NCBI RefSeq assembly: GCF_000818395.1
Contig: NZ_JWJG01000028.1
Coordinates: 3,324,830-3,388,829 of the forward strand
Reading direction: 5' to 3'
DNA: 64,000 nucleotides
Source of the DNA: Noviherbaspirillum autotrophicum
Lineage (GTDB): Bacteria > Pseudomonadota > Gammaproteobacteria > Burkholderiales > Burkholderiaceae_D
The position numbers were made by a program, and so were the translations under genes. Positions within the stretch are counted from its first letter, which is position 1. Each line of letters begins with the position of its first letter. A model generated the notes under the pieces. That model worked only from the letters and a program-made list of their open reading frames with translations, ran no database searches and was not told where the DNA came from. Below, piece by piece: positions 9,306-19,300 of the stretch.

Positions 9306-10112
9306 ATGGCGAAAGAAATGAGCGGCGAGCAAGTACAGGGAGCGCAGAAATCGAATGCAAAGGAGGACCGGCATTTCGTGACGGCGCTCGCACGCGGCCT
9401 CGAGGTGCTGGCTTGCTTTCGCTCGGGCGACAAGCTGCTGGGCAACCAGGAGCTGGCCGACCGCGCCAAGCTGCCCAAATCCACCGTTTCGCGCCTGACC
9501 TATACGCTGACCAAGCTTGGGTATCTGCAATACGACGACGAGGCCGGCAAGTACCGCCTAGGCACCGCGACCCTCGCGCTCGGCAGCGCCATGCTGTCCA
9601 AGCTCGACATTCGCCAGATCGCGCGCCCCTACATGCAAGAGCTGGCCGATTTCTCGCATGCGACGGTGTCGCTCGGCATGCGCGACCGTCTCAGCATGAT
9701 CTATGTCGAAAACTGCCGCAGCCAGGCGGCGCTCACGCTGCGCCTAGACGTCGGCGCGCGCATTCCGATCGCATTGACAGCCATGGGCCGCGCTTATCTG
9801 GCCGAGGCTGCCCCCACCGAGCGCGACGATATCCTGGAGCGGGTGCGTGAGCTCGACCACTGGAAATTTCCGGATATCCGCGCCGGCGTGATGCGTTCGG
9901 TCGAGGAGTACCAGACGCTGGGCTGCTGCACCTCGTTTGGCGACTGGCAGCCGGACGTGAACGCGATTGCGGTGGCGTTCAGGCCGGCCAGCGGCGCGTC
10001 GATCCTCAGCATTAACTGCGGCGGGCCGGCATTCAACCTGTCGCAGGATTTCCTGCTCAACGAAGTCAGGCCGCGCCTGCTGGAATTGCGGGACCGGTTG
10101 CGCCGGGCGTAA
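9306..10112 (+). CDS. IclR-family transcriptional regulator
   Basis: About 268 residues. The N-terminal winged helix (ALARGLEVLACF, then LPKSTVSRLTYTLTKLGYL) is followed by the IclR effector domain (YMQELADFSHATVSLGMRD, then RIPIALTAMGRAYLA and the Cys pair in TLGCCTSFGDW). IclR proteins bind DNA as dimers and often respond to aromatic or dicarboxylic intermediates. Start uncertain: ATG 9306 and ATG 9318 have weak ribosome sites, whereas TTG 9267 lies 6 bp after a GGAGG inside the livF end and would couple translation to livF. Likely regulator of the catabolic island; the palindromes at 2932 and 3083 are candidate targets. Confidence 0.85.
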   Translation: MAKEMSGEQVQGAQKSNAKEDRHFVTALARGLEVLACFRSGDKLLGNQELADRAKLPKSTVSRLTYTLTKLGYLQYDDEAGKYRLGTATLALGSAMLSKLDIRQIARPYMQELADFSHATVSLGMRDRLSMIYVENCRSQAALTLRLDVGARIPIALTAMGRAYLAEAAPTERDDILERVRELDHWKFPDIRAGVMRSVEEYQTLGCCTSFGDWQPDVNAIAVAFRPASGASILSINCGGPAFNLSQDFLLNEVRPRLLELRDRLRRA

Positions 10113-10170
10113 CGTCCGGCGGTTCCGTCCGTCCCTTTATTCGCGCGCCTCGCCGATCACGGTGGAATGA

Positions 10171-10199
10171 TTGTAAAAATAACAATAAGTTGCCATAAT
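10171..10199 (+). promoter_or_regulatory. Promoter of the vgrG cassette
   Basis: TTGTAA, a 17-bp spacer and CATAAT form a good sigma70-type promoter in an AT-rich patch. Transcription would begin near 10206. That is after the first ATG of the frame (10204), which favours the GTG at 10234 as the true vgrG start. Confidence 0.5.
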
Positions 10200-10233
10200 T
10201 GCCATGCTTTTGCACGGCACATCAAGGCAAATC

Positions 10234-13200
10234 GTGACTATCACCCAGGCGCATGACGTTCATCCTTCGATATTTCCAGACTCCTTCCCAGCCCAATTGG
10301 CGCGCTTTAGTGCGGAAACCCGGCTCTACGACATAGAAACCCCGCTCGACCCGGACAAGCTGCTAGTCGAATGCTGGTTCGGCCGCGAACGCCTATCCGA
10401 GCTGTACGAATGGCGCATCTTCTGTCTGTCCGACGACGACGCCCTCAAACTCAAGTCGCTGGTCGCTCAGCAGGTCATCCTGCGCACCCGACTGGCCGAC
10501 GGCACGCAGGCCACGCGCAGTGGCTGGGTGTCGCATATCGCACAGCTCGGCACCGACGGCGGCTTTGCGCGCTATTGCCTGACGGTCGTTCCATGGCTGT
10601 GGCTGGCAACGCAGCGCCGCAACAGCCGCGCCTTCCAGGACAAGACCGTGCTGGAGATAGTCGAAGCAGTCTTTGCCGCCGACGGCCACAGGGCGAACTG
10701 GCGAATCGCCCCCGGCGTCGAGCGCTTCATGGCACGCCTGCGCCCGCGCAGCTACTGCTGCCAGTACCGCGAAAGCGATTACGCGTTCGTCTCGAGATTG
10801 CTGGCTGAAGAAGGGATCGGCTTCTATTTTGAAGAGGATCTCGGCTCCGGCACCAGCCTTTCCAGGCAATGCCTCGTGCTGTTTGCCGACTCGACCGCCT
10901 TTGCCGACGACTGTTCCGGCAAGGACGGCGGCATTCGCTTCCACCGCAATGGCGCCGCCGAACAGCGCGACAGCATCCAGGCATTCGGCAGCACACGCCG
11001 GCTGCCGTCGGCCCTCACCACGATCAGCACCTGGGACTACCGCGCCAAACGTGTGATTGCCGCGTCGCGGCCAAGCGCGCAATCCTTCGGCAGCGCTCAC
11101 GTGCCGCGCGTCGAATCCTGCGACTGGGCCGGCATGTACGCCTTCGCCAGCAGCGAGGAGGCTGAGCATTACGCACGCATCCTGCGCGAAGCAGCCGATG
11201 CACGTGCCAAGACCTGGTTCGGCAACGGGAGCGTTCGCACGTTCCGTGCCGGCAGCGCATTCGATCTGAAGGACTCGCCGCTCGACCTTGCGCCCGGCGC
11301 CGAGGAAAATGCGCAGCGCAAGCGCTTTGCCCTGCTGGGTGTGCTGCATGCCGGCGTCAACAATCTGCCGGACGGGGTGAAGGAGGCCTCCGAACACCTT
11401 GGGCCGGTTGATCCCGCTGGATGGTCGGTACGCGGCGCGACGTCGCCCAGCCCGCGTGACGACGTCGATAGCGGCGAATACCTCGATGCCGCGGCCTGGT
11501 CTCGCCTGCGGGAAGCCGCCGAAAACACTGGCTATGCCAATCGCTTCACCGCTATCCGCGCCGATGTGCCATGGCGCCCGGCCCTGTACGACGGAACCGG
11601 CACGCTGCTCAATCCCAAGCCCACCGCCTGGGGCAGCCAGACCGCCATCGTGGTCGGCCCGGACGGTTCGACCGCCGACGCCGGCACCGTCCATAGCGAC
11701 CACCTGGGGCGTATTCGCATCCGTTTTCACTGGCAGCATGCGGACAGCAGCACCTGCTGGGTGCGCGTGGCGCAAATGTTCGCCGGCCCCGGCTATGGCG
11801 CGCAATTCATCCCGCGCATCGGGCAGGAAGTGCTGGTCAAGTTCTTTGAGAATGACATCGACCGGCCGATCGTCACCGGCGTGCTGTACAACGGACAGGG
11901 ACAGGACGCCGCCGACGCCTTTGCCGAGGCAGCCGACCATGCCCCGGCCGGGCAGGACAACAAGATAGGTAGCGGCGCGTCGCCAGCCTGGCACGCCGGC
12001 GCCGGCCAACACCGGCATGCCGGATACCTGTCCGGCTTCAAGTCGGTGGCGCTCGGCGCAGACGGCTACGCACGCCAGTCCAACCAGCTGGTTTTCGACG
12101 ACACGAGCGGACGGCTGCGCACCAGGCTGTCGACCGATACGGCCGCCACCCAGCTCAACCTCGGCCACCTGATCCATCAGAGCGACAACTACCGCGGCAG
12201 CTTTCGCGGCACCGGCTGGGAATTACGCACCGATGCCTGCGGTGCAGTCCGCGCCGGCAAGGGGCTCTTGCTGAGCACGTACTACGGCAGCGCACCGGAC
12301 GGCCAATCCGAAGCCGCCGGCGACAATGCCCCCGGCATCGCTCTGCTGAAACAGGCAAAAGACTTTGCCGACACGTTCAACCGCGCGGCCACCACGCATC
12401 AAACGGTACAGTTCGTCCTGGTCAAGGGCGGTGCATTGAACGGCGAAAACAAGCTGAGCCGGATTGACGACGAATTGGCTCCGATCGATGCGATGCTAAA
12501 AGTGATCTCCGGTTTGGTCGGTGCGCAGGATGGCAGCCTGCACGGCCAGGAGCAGCGGATTCCTCACATGCACCAGCCGCTGGTAGTCGTCACCGCACAA
12601 GCCGGCATCGGTGTGGCCGCCGCCGGCGACCTACATATTGCCGCCGGCGAGGTTGCGCACTTTGCCAGCGGACGGGATATGCATACAGCGGCCGGCGAGA
12701 CGTTCACCATGCACAGCGGCCAGGCAATCGGATTGCTCGCCGGCGCGTCGAGAGCAGGCGAGGGCGGCGCCGGCATCAAGCTGTATGCGGGGCAAGGCGA
12801 TATCGAATTGCAGGCACAAAGCGACGAGATGACGCTGGCGGCGAAGGAGTTGGTCAAGCTCGCCAGCGCGAATAGCCATGTCGATTTCGCGGCGGCGAAG
12901 AGCATCACGTTATGCACTGAAGGCGGCGCGAGCCTGACCGTCGAGGGCGGCAATATTACGTTTGCTTGCCCAGGGACGATTTCGATCAAGGCTGCGAGCA
13001 AGAGCTTTGCGGGGCCGGCGCGCATGGCGCCATCACTCCCCGAGTTTTCTCTTGCAGATATGCCGCATACCAAGAAATTTGTTCTCTATGGATTGAACGG
13101 GAAACCGCTTGAAAGAGCAAAGGTTACGGTATTCGATCCGAATACAAGAAAACAAGTCTGGTCTGGAGAGGTGAATGAGGTCGGCCATACCGCTTCCTTG

Positions 13201-13347
13201 CCGGAAATGGAAGGATCAGAAGACTATGTTGCCGTGATGGGATTTAATGAAAGCGTCTTTCACTTCTACGATGCTCAGGACAGTATTCATCACGATGATG
13301 AAGACGATGTTTTTGAAGATGAGCATCACGATCGTACAGGCGAATGA
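10234..13347 (+). CDS. vgrG: Type VI secretion spike protein VgrG (TssI) with C-terminal extension
   Basis: About 1037 residues. The gp27-like base occupies roughly the first 450 residues (RESDYAFVSRLLAEEGIGFYFEED). The OB-fold gp5 region follows (HSDHLGRIRIRFHW, then IPRIGQEVLVKFFENDIDRP). A DUF2345 segment (AAAGDLHIAAGEVAHFASG, SNSH-like ANSHVDFAAAKSIT) forms the beta-helix needle. After it comes a roughly 105-residue tail with a small beta-rich domain (KFVLYGLNGKPLERAKVTVFD) and an acidic/His-rich end, probably the adaptor for the next protein. GTG is preferred because AAGG lies 6 bp before it and the promoter leaves no room for the earlier ATG. No other T6SS structural gene is present, so this is an orphan cassette. 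Confidence 0.88.
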   Translation: MTITQAHDVHPSIFPDSFPAQLARFSAETRLYDIETPLDPDKLLVECWFGRERLSELYEWRIFCLSDDDALKLKSLVAQQVILRTRLADGTQATRSGWVSHIAQLGTDGGFARYCLTVVPWLWLATQRRNSRAFQDKTVLEIVEAVFAADGHRANWRIAPGVERFMARLRPRSYCCQYRESDYAFVSRLLAEEGIGFYFEEDLGSGTSLSRQCLVLFADSTAFADDCSGKDGGIRFHRNGAAEQRDSIQAFGSTRRLPSALTTISTWDYRAKRVIAASRPSAQSFGSAHVPRVESCDWAGMYAFASSEEAEHYARILREAADARAKTWFGNGSVRTFRAGSAFDLKDSPLDLAPGAEENAQRKRFALLGVLHAGVNNLPDGVKEASEHLGPVDPAGWSVRGATSPSPRDDVDSGEYLDAAAWSRLREAAENTGYANRFTAIRADVPWRPALYDGTGTLLNPKPTAWGSQTAIVVGPDGSTADAGTVHSDHLGRIRIRFHWQHADSSTCWVRVAQMFAGPGYGAQFIPRIGQEVLVKFFENDIDRPIVTGVLYNGQGQDAADAFAEAADHAPAGQDNKIGSGASPAWHAGAGQHRHAGYLSGFKSVALGADGYARQSNQLVFDDTSGRLRTRLSTDTAATQLNLGHLIHQSDNYRGSFRGTGWELRTDACGAVRAGKGLLLSTYYGSAPDGQSEAAGDNAPGIALLKQAKDFADTFNRAATTHQTVQFVLVKGGALNGENKLSRIDDELAPIDAMLKVISGLVGAQDGSLHGQEQRIPHMHQPLVVVTAQAGIGVAAAGDLHIAAGEVAHFASGRDMHTAAGETFTMHSGQAIGLLAGASRAGEGGAGIKLYAGQGDIELQAQSDEMTLAAKELVKLASANSHVDFAAAKSITLCTEGGASLTVEGGNITFACPGTISIKAASKSFAGPARMAPSLPEFSLADMPHTKKFVLYGLNGKPLERAKVTVFDPNTRKQVWSGEVNEVGHTASLPEMEGSEDYVAVMGFNESVFHFYDAQDSIHHDDEDDVFEDEHHDRTGE

Positions 13348-13360
13348 TTAAAGGGCCACT

Positions 13361-15463
13361 ATGGAAAGCCGCTACTACGTCGTCAAGAAAGGCGACTCGC
13401 TGTGGGGAATTGCAAAACATTTCGGATACGCGGTGGATCAGATCGCCACGCGAAATGGCCTGATTGGAAAAAGGAAGAGTCTCATCAACGTCGGCCAAAA
13501 AATCTATCTGCCTGACGGGAAAACCGAGCCAGATCTGTTGTTGAATCTGAGAATAATTGGCTTAAACAGTAAGCCGATCAAGGATACGAAACTTGAGATC
13601 GAGCATGACGGAATTACAACCGAAGCCAGAACGAACGAGGATGGCTGGTTATTGGGCTTGGATATTCAAGACCATACCAAGGGGCTGAAAATCGCGTTTG
13701 AAAACTACGAAGGCAAGTGGCAGAGCATCTTTAACGAAAAAATTCTGCCTTTGGGCGAAAAGACTCTTGAGATCAATATTCTGACCGATTTGATCAAAGG
13801 TAAAACGCTGCGCAAAGAAGGCCCGGCGCTCCTTCCTGACAAGGCCATCGGAGCCGAAGTAAAAAAGCAAACGCCGCAACCCGCAACTTCCGCTACACCA
13901 CGTAGGCCCTTGAGCGAAGTGCCGGCAGTGCCGGTTGTTCTTGAAACGAGGGCTGGCAATGGCCAGCCAGCGACGGTGAACGCACCGCTGTTTGCGGGGG
14001 AAAATCTATACCTTAATAAAGGTAACGAAAAATTTAGGCAGGCGATTATCGACGCCGCAAAACGCTACGATCTTACGCCTCACGCTTTCGCCGCCATTAT
14101 CAATGCTGAAGCCGTCATCGGAAAGAATGGGGCTTGGGTGGAAACGTCTGCGGGAAGCGGCAAGGCGCGTGGATTGGGGCAATTTTTGCCACCCGCTTGG
14201 TTCCAGTATGTGGCCACACCCGGAACTCTTGGAAATGCTGAAGCGCGCAAGTTTTTGGGCGCCGTTAATTTATTAGCCACGAATGACACACTGTACAAAA
14301 TCAATGGAAAAAGGAAAGATGAAATCAGTGCTTCGGCCCAAAAAACAATTCTTGGATGGCGCGATAACGGTTTTTATTCGATTGATGCGATTGGAGCATA
14401 TGCAGTCTACAACCTCCGCTACCTGAAGGATCATGGTATCGATGCCACAGGGCTGCCACCGGATGAGAAGGTCAAGGTTGCATACATCATGCATCACGAG
14501 GGGCCGGGGGACGGGGTGTTGTATTTACAAGGGAAAATCGGGGAGACTGAAACGTCAACCCAACGAACCGTTGCGCGCAAATTAGCCAAGCAATTCAAAA
14601 CATCGAATGACGATGGCACTGCCAAAGCGAAGGCATTGGCAGACCGCTTTCGCGGCGACTATGTAAAGGCGTATTACTATTTTCTGGCGAACCACACCAA
14701 TTCTAAAGTCAATGCTAAAAATTTTATGCTCCAGCATAAAGGATTTAGTGAACGGTCGGCATTTGACGTGATTCAGCGCATCGCAGGCATAAATATTGAA
14801 AAGCCAACCAGTGAAAACGTAACGATTTCGAAGCAGCCAGAGTCTTCAAGTGCAGGCAAATTCACGAATGTAGAAAAGGAGGTTATTCCTCAGATTGGAG
14901 TTGGAGGGGGCCTCAACTGGAGTGACCCGTTAGATCGTTGCACGATCAGGACTGGAGGCTATAGCGATAGCGTAAGCAATCCCAGTAGTGCGCGTGCCAA
15001 ATCATTATTTGGAGGGCGGGAAGGCAAACATAGAGGAATCGATCTCTGTGCATTGCCGGGGACGCTCATCAAAGCCGTAGCAAATGGTTTTGTCCATTAT
15101 GCTGGCTTGGGTGGCAGTTATGGGAAGATAATTTTGCTAAAGGTGAATATTAATGATTTACCACCATCGCAGAAACGTTATGCGATGACAGTTAAAGGAA
15201 TAGAGGATGAAACTATATATTTTATGTATGCACACCTGAGTTCAATTGATGTTACGCATCGCCCTTCCCCAATGATAAAAGCGGGTCAAATCATTGGAAA
15301 AAGCGGGGATACTGGGAACGCGGGTGGAATGACGGAAGTTGGAATCCTGTCTCCTCAGAAATACGGTGCACATTTGCACTTTGAAGTGCGTCGTAGCCCT
15401 AGTCTCAAGAAAGGCGAGGGGGACTGGTTCGATCCTAAGCCATTTCTAAACCACTGTGATTGA
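13361..15463 (+). CDS. Modular peptidoglycan-degrading T6SS effector candidate: LysM + transglycosylase-like + M23 metallopeptidase
   Basis: 700 residues. Residues 4-50 form a LysM peptidoglycan-binding domain (YYVVKKGDSLWGIAKHFG). Residues 55-140 resemble a small carrier domain similar to that in the VgrG tail. Around 225-300 there is an SLT-like region with candidate catalytic Glu250 in INAEAVIGKNG and the RGLGQFLPPAWF pattern. The C-terminus is an M23/LytM endopeptidase with ligands His557 and Asp561 (HRGID), His625 (YAHLS) and His671/His673 (AHLHFEV). No signal peptide is evident, as expected for cargo delivered by VgrG. It starts 13 bp after vgrG. Codon use is AT-rich compared with the flanks. 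Predicted to cut both glycan and peptide bonds of rival cell walls. Confidence 0.82.
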   Translation: MESRYYVVKKGDSLWGIAKHFGYAVDQIATRNGLIGKRKSLINVGQKIYLPDGKTEPDLLLNLRIIGLNSKPIKDTKLEIEHDGITTEARTNEDGWLLGLDIQDHTKGLKIAFENYEGKWQSIFNEKILPLGEKTLEINILTDLIKGKTLRKEGPALLPDKAIGAEVKKQTPQPATSATPRRPLSEVPAVPVVLETRAGNGQPATVNAPLFAGENLYLNKGNEKFRQAIIDAAKRYDLTPHAFAAIINAEAVIGKNGAWVETSAGSGKARGLGQFLPPAWFQYVATPGTLGNAEARKFLGAVNLLATNDTLYKINGKRKDEISASAQKTILGWRDNGFYSIDAIGAYAVYNLRYLKDHGIDATGLPPDEKVKVAYIMHHEGPGDGVLYLQGKIGETETSTQRTVARKLAKQFKTSNDDGTAKAKALADRFRGDYVKAYYYFLANHTNSKVNAKNFMLQHKGFSERSAFDVIQRIAGINIEKPTSENVTISKQPESSSAGKFTNVEKEVIPQIGVGGGLNWSDPLDRCTIRTGGYSDSVSNPSSARAKSLFGGREGKHRGIDLCALPGTLIKAVANGFVHYAGLGGSYGKIILLKVNINDLPPSQKRYAMTVKGIEDETIYFMYAHLSSIDVTHRPSPMIKAGQIIGKSGDTGNAGGMTEVGILSPQKYGAHLHFEVRRSPSLKKGEGDWFDPKPFLNHCD

Positions 15464-15494
15464 CCCTTTGGTACCGATTAATAACACCAAATTG

Positions 15495-16310
15495 ATGAAA
15501 TTCATGGCAAGCTTAATAGATAAATTGCATTTAGTTTTTGTAATTTCCTTATTCCCTTTTTTTGCCGGCCATGCGTTGTCTGAGGTCGTGCACGAAAACA
15601 AGATGTACTCACCTCAAGAGCGCCAGGCGGAAGAGGCAAGGATTCGTCAAAAAATCGAGGAAAGACTGGATTGGAAAAACAGAAGCCCTGAGAAACTCGA
15701 CGATTTACCCGATGCAGACAGGATGCTGATTGGAGGGCTAAACGAATCTATCTTGCTACGTCAGGAAAATGGTGAGCGTTTTGGCCTATTTGAGTCATTT
15801 AGAGATGCTGACAATATCAAAATCATCGAAGTTCGGTTACATAAAAAAAATAAGCTGACCGACCGTTTTCCTGTTTATCCTTCAGGGCTTTGCGATAAAG
15901 GGGTTGATATCTCAGCAGACAAAGTAATGCCCAGCTATGTTGTGTATTCCATTACCTGCACTTCGAAGAAATATGGGATGGAAAGTAGCCCTTATCTGTT
16001 TGATTATATGAGCCGCAACATGTATCAGCTCGCGGTGCTTGACTATGACCCGATTGAGAACAAAGCGCCTGACATTAAGTTGGAGAACGGCATCTACAAA
16101 ATGAGCTGGAACGTCCGACTCCGAGGAGCCAAGAAGAACACTCTCGTGGTTCGCAATTTCAAAATCCTGAAAGACGCCAAAGGCGATTGGGCCGTCAAGG
16201 AGCTGCCGCCAATTGACGATGAAGCCGCAGCGGTCCCTCCGCTTAAAAAACTTCCCATCAAGTCGGAATATGACCTGCCTGCTTTCGTTGCGAATTGGGG
16301 GAAACGTTAA
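15495..16310 (+). CDS. Exported protein of unknown family, probable immunity partner of the M23 effector
   Basis: About 271 residues. The N-terminus MKFMASLIDKLHLVFVISLFPFFAGHALS is a plausible signal peptide, placing it in the periplasm where a wall-degrading effector acts. The remainder is charged and soluble, with a Cys pair (GLCDKG and ITCTSK) that could form a disulfide. No family was recognised. The gene is AT-rich like the effector. An alternative GTG start at 15456 overlaps the effector stop by 8 bp and would couple translation, but would place 13 polar residues before the signal. Immunity role is inferred from position, export signal and composition only. Confidence 0.6.
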   Translation: MKFMASLIDKLHLVFVISLFPFFAGHALSEVVHENKMYSPQERQAEEARIRQKIEERLDWKNRSPEKLDDLPDADRMLIGGLNESILLRQENGERFGLFESFRDADNIKIIEVRLHKKNKLTDRFPVYPSGLCDKGVDISADKVMPSYVVYSITCTSKKYGMESSPYLFDYMSRNMYQLAVLDYDPIENKAPDIKLENGIYKMSWNVRLRGAKKNTLVVRNFKILKDAKGDWAVKELPPIDDEAAAVPPLKKLPIKSEYDLPAFVANWGKR

Positions 16311-16338
16311 AAATTGACGAGCGAACAGTCGTTGCAAC

Positions 16339-16368
16339 GTCAATACGGAAGTGCAGCTCCGCATTGAC
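16339..16368. terminator. Hairpin between convergent immunity gene and RND operon
   Basis: Arms GTCAATACGGA and TCCGCATTGAC pair over 11 positions with one mismatch around an 8-nt loop. There is no T-run, so it may be a Rho-assisted or 3'-end protecting hairpin. Confidence 0.4.
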
Positions 16369-16377
16369 AGTCTGGGC

Positions 16378-19300
16378 TTAACCCGCCACTGCCTTCAACT
16401 CCCTAACATCTTCAATGTCCACATTCAGCGGCCCGTTCCCGCTAAACCGATCCAGATATAGGTAAATCACCGGCGTGATGTACAGCGTAATTACCTGCGA
16501 AAACAGCAATCCACCGACCACCGCCAAGCCCAGCGGTTGGCGCAGTTCGGCGCCGGCGCCCCATCCTAGTGCGATCGGCAATGCGCCCATGAGCGCGGCG
16601 AAGGTCGTCATCATGATCGGCCTAAAGCGCAGGATGCACGCCTGCCGGATCGCTTCCTGTGGCGGCTTTCCTTGCTCGCGCTGAGCGACGAGCGCAAAGT
16701 CGATCATCATGATCGCATTCTTTTTCACGATACCGATCAGCATCAGGATGCCGATGGTGGCGATCAGCGTCAGGTCCATCCCGAACAGGCGTAGCGTCAG
16801 CAGGGCGCCGACTGCGGCCGAGGGCAGACCGGAGAGGATGGTGATCGGGTGGATGAAGCTTTCGTACAGCACGCCCAAGAGCACATAGATCACCAGCAGC
16901 GCCACCACCAGCAACACCGTCTGGCTGGTCTGCGATTCCTTGAATACGGCCGCGTCACCGCCATAGGAGGTGATGACGCTGGCGGGCATGGCGATTTCGT
17001 TCTTGTAGCGCTCGATCCTGGCGGCGGCCACGCCCAGCGGCACATCCGGCGCCAGGTTGAACGAGATCGTGATCGCCTGCAGCTGTCCCTGGTGGTTGAT
17101 CGCTGTCGGCCCGACGGTGCGTTCGACGCTGGCGAAGCTGGTCAGCGGCACCAGATTGCCAGCCTTGGCGCGCACGAAGATGCGCTCGAAGGCCGACTCG
17201 TCGCGCTTGTACGGATCGTCCGCCTGCAGGATCACCTGGTAATCGTTGCTGCTGGTGTAGATGGTCGATACCTGGCGCTCGCCGAAGGCGCTGTACAGCG
17301 CGCTGCGCAAGTCCGCCATCTGCACGCCCAGCAGGTTCGCCTTGTCGCGATCGATTCTGAGCGACGCCTGCAAGCCTTTCAGCTGCGAGTCGCTGGTCAC
17401 ATCGCGAAACGACTCGTCGCCACGCAGGCGTTCCAGCAGCTTGCCGCTCCAGTCGTTCAGCTCTGCCGCGTGCACGCTTTGCAGAATGTACTGGTAGCGG
17501 CTCTTGGAAACGCGCCCGCCCAGCTGCAAGTTCTGCACAGGACGGAAATACACCGCGATGCCGGGTACTGCGCGCACCTTCTTGCGCAAGCCTTCCAGCA
17601 CCTGTGGCATCTTGTCGCGTTCGCTGCGCGGTTTGAGGTTGATGAACATGCGCCCGGTATTGGAGGTGTTGAAGCCGCCGCCAAGCGTCGATGCGACGCT
17701 GCCGACATTCGGGTCGGCCGCGACGATGTCGGCAACCTGCGCCTGTTTGTCCGACATGGCGGGAAAAGAAATGTCTTCCGATGCCTCGGTAGTGACGCTG
17801 ATCTGCCCGATGTCTTCTTCCGGAAAGAAGCCCTTCGGGATGGTGACGAACAGGTAAGCGGTGACGACGAAAGTGGCCAGCGCCACCATCAAGATGGCAA
17901 ACCGATGGCGCAGCCCCCAGTCGAGCGTGCGCGCGTAACGTTCGAGCATCGCGTCGAACACCCGCTCGAAGCCGCGGCTGACGATATTGTGCTTGTGGCC
18001 GTGGTCGGATGTCAGGTAGCGGCTGCACAGCATCGGCACCAGCGTCAGCGACACGATGGCCGACACCAGGATCGCCAGCGACACCACCACCGCGAACTCA
18101 TGGAACAGGAGACCGATCACGCCCGGCATGAAAAAGATCGGGATGAACACGGCGATCAGCGACACCGAGATTGACACGATGGTGAAGCCCATTTCCTTCG
18201 AGCCGACCAATGCGGCCTTGAAGGGTTGCACGCCATTCTCGACATGGCGCACGATGTTCTCCAGCACCACGATCGCGTCATCCACCACCAGGCCGACTGC
18301 CAGCGTAATGCCGAGCAGCGAGACGTTGTCGAGGCTGTAGCCAAGGCTGTACAGCAGGGCGACGGCGCCCACCAGCGACACCGGCAGCGACAGTGTCGGT
18401 ATCAGCGTCGCCACCATCCGCCGCAGGAACAGGAAAATCACCAGCACCACCAGCACCACCGTGATGCCGAGCGTGATGTTTACGTCATGCATCGCCTCGC
18501 GGATCGACACCGAGCGGTCGTTCAGCAGGTTGATCTGGACCGACTCCGGCAGCTGCGTCTTAAATCGCGGCAGCATCGCGCGCACCGAGTCAACCACCGC
18601 CACGGTATTGGCATTGGGCTGGCGCTGGATGGCCAGCACGATGGAGCGCTCGCCGTTGAAGCGGCTGGCGCTCTTGATCGATTCGTAACTGTCCTCCACC
18701 TGCGCGACTTCGCGCAGCTTGACCGGTACGTTATTGCGGCTGGCGACGATCAGGTCGGCGAATTCGGCGGCATTCTTCATCTGCGGGTTGGCCTGGATCG
18801 TCAGCGTCTGCCGCGCGCCGTCGAGCGTGCCAACCGGAGTGTTGGCATTGGCGGCGCGGATGCCGGCCACCAGGTCGTCCAGCGACAGATTGCGCGACGC
18901 CAGCAATGCCGGGTTGGCTTTCACCCGCACCGCGTAGCGCTTCTGGCCGTAGATGTTGACCTGCGCGACGCCGTTCAAGGTGGACAGGCTGGGCGAGATG
19001 AGGTTTTCCGCATAATCGTTCAGCTCCGACAGATCGAGCGACGGCGACGTCAGCGCCAGCAGCAGTACCGCCGCATCGGCCGGATTGACCTTGCGGTAGG
19101 AAGGCAGTTGCGTCATCTCCGCCGGGAGCGAGCGCTGCGCGCGCAGCAGGGCTGCCTGCACGTCGACGGCGGCGGCATCGATATCGCGCGCAGGGTCGAA
19201 TTCCAGCGTCAGCGAGGAATTGCCCAGGGTGTTGGTCGAGCTGATGACGTTCAGGCCGGCGATGGTGGCGAATTGCTTTTCCAGCGGCAGCGCCACCGAC

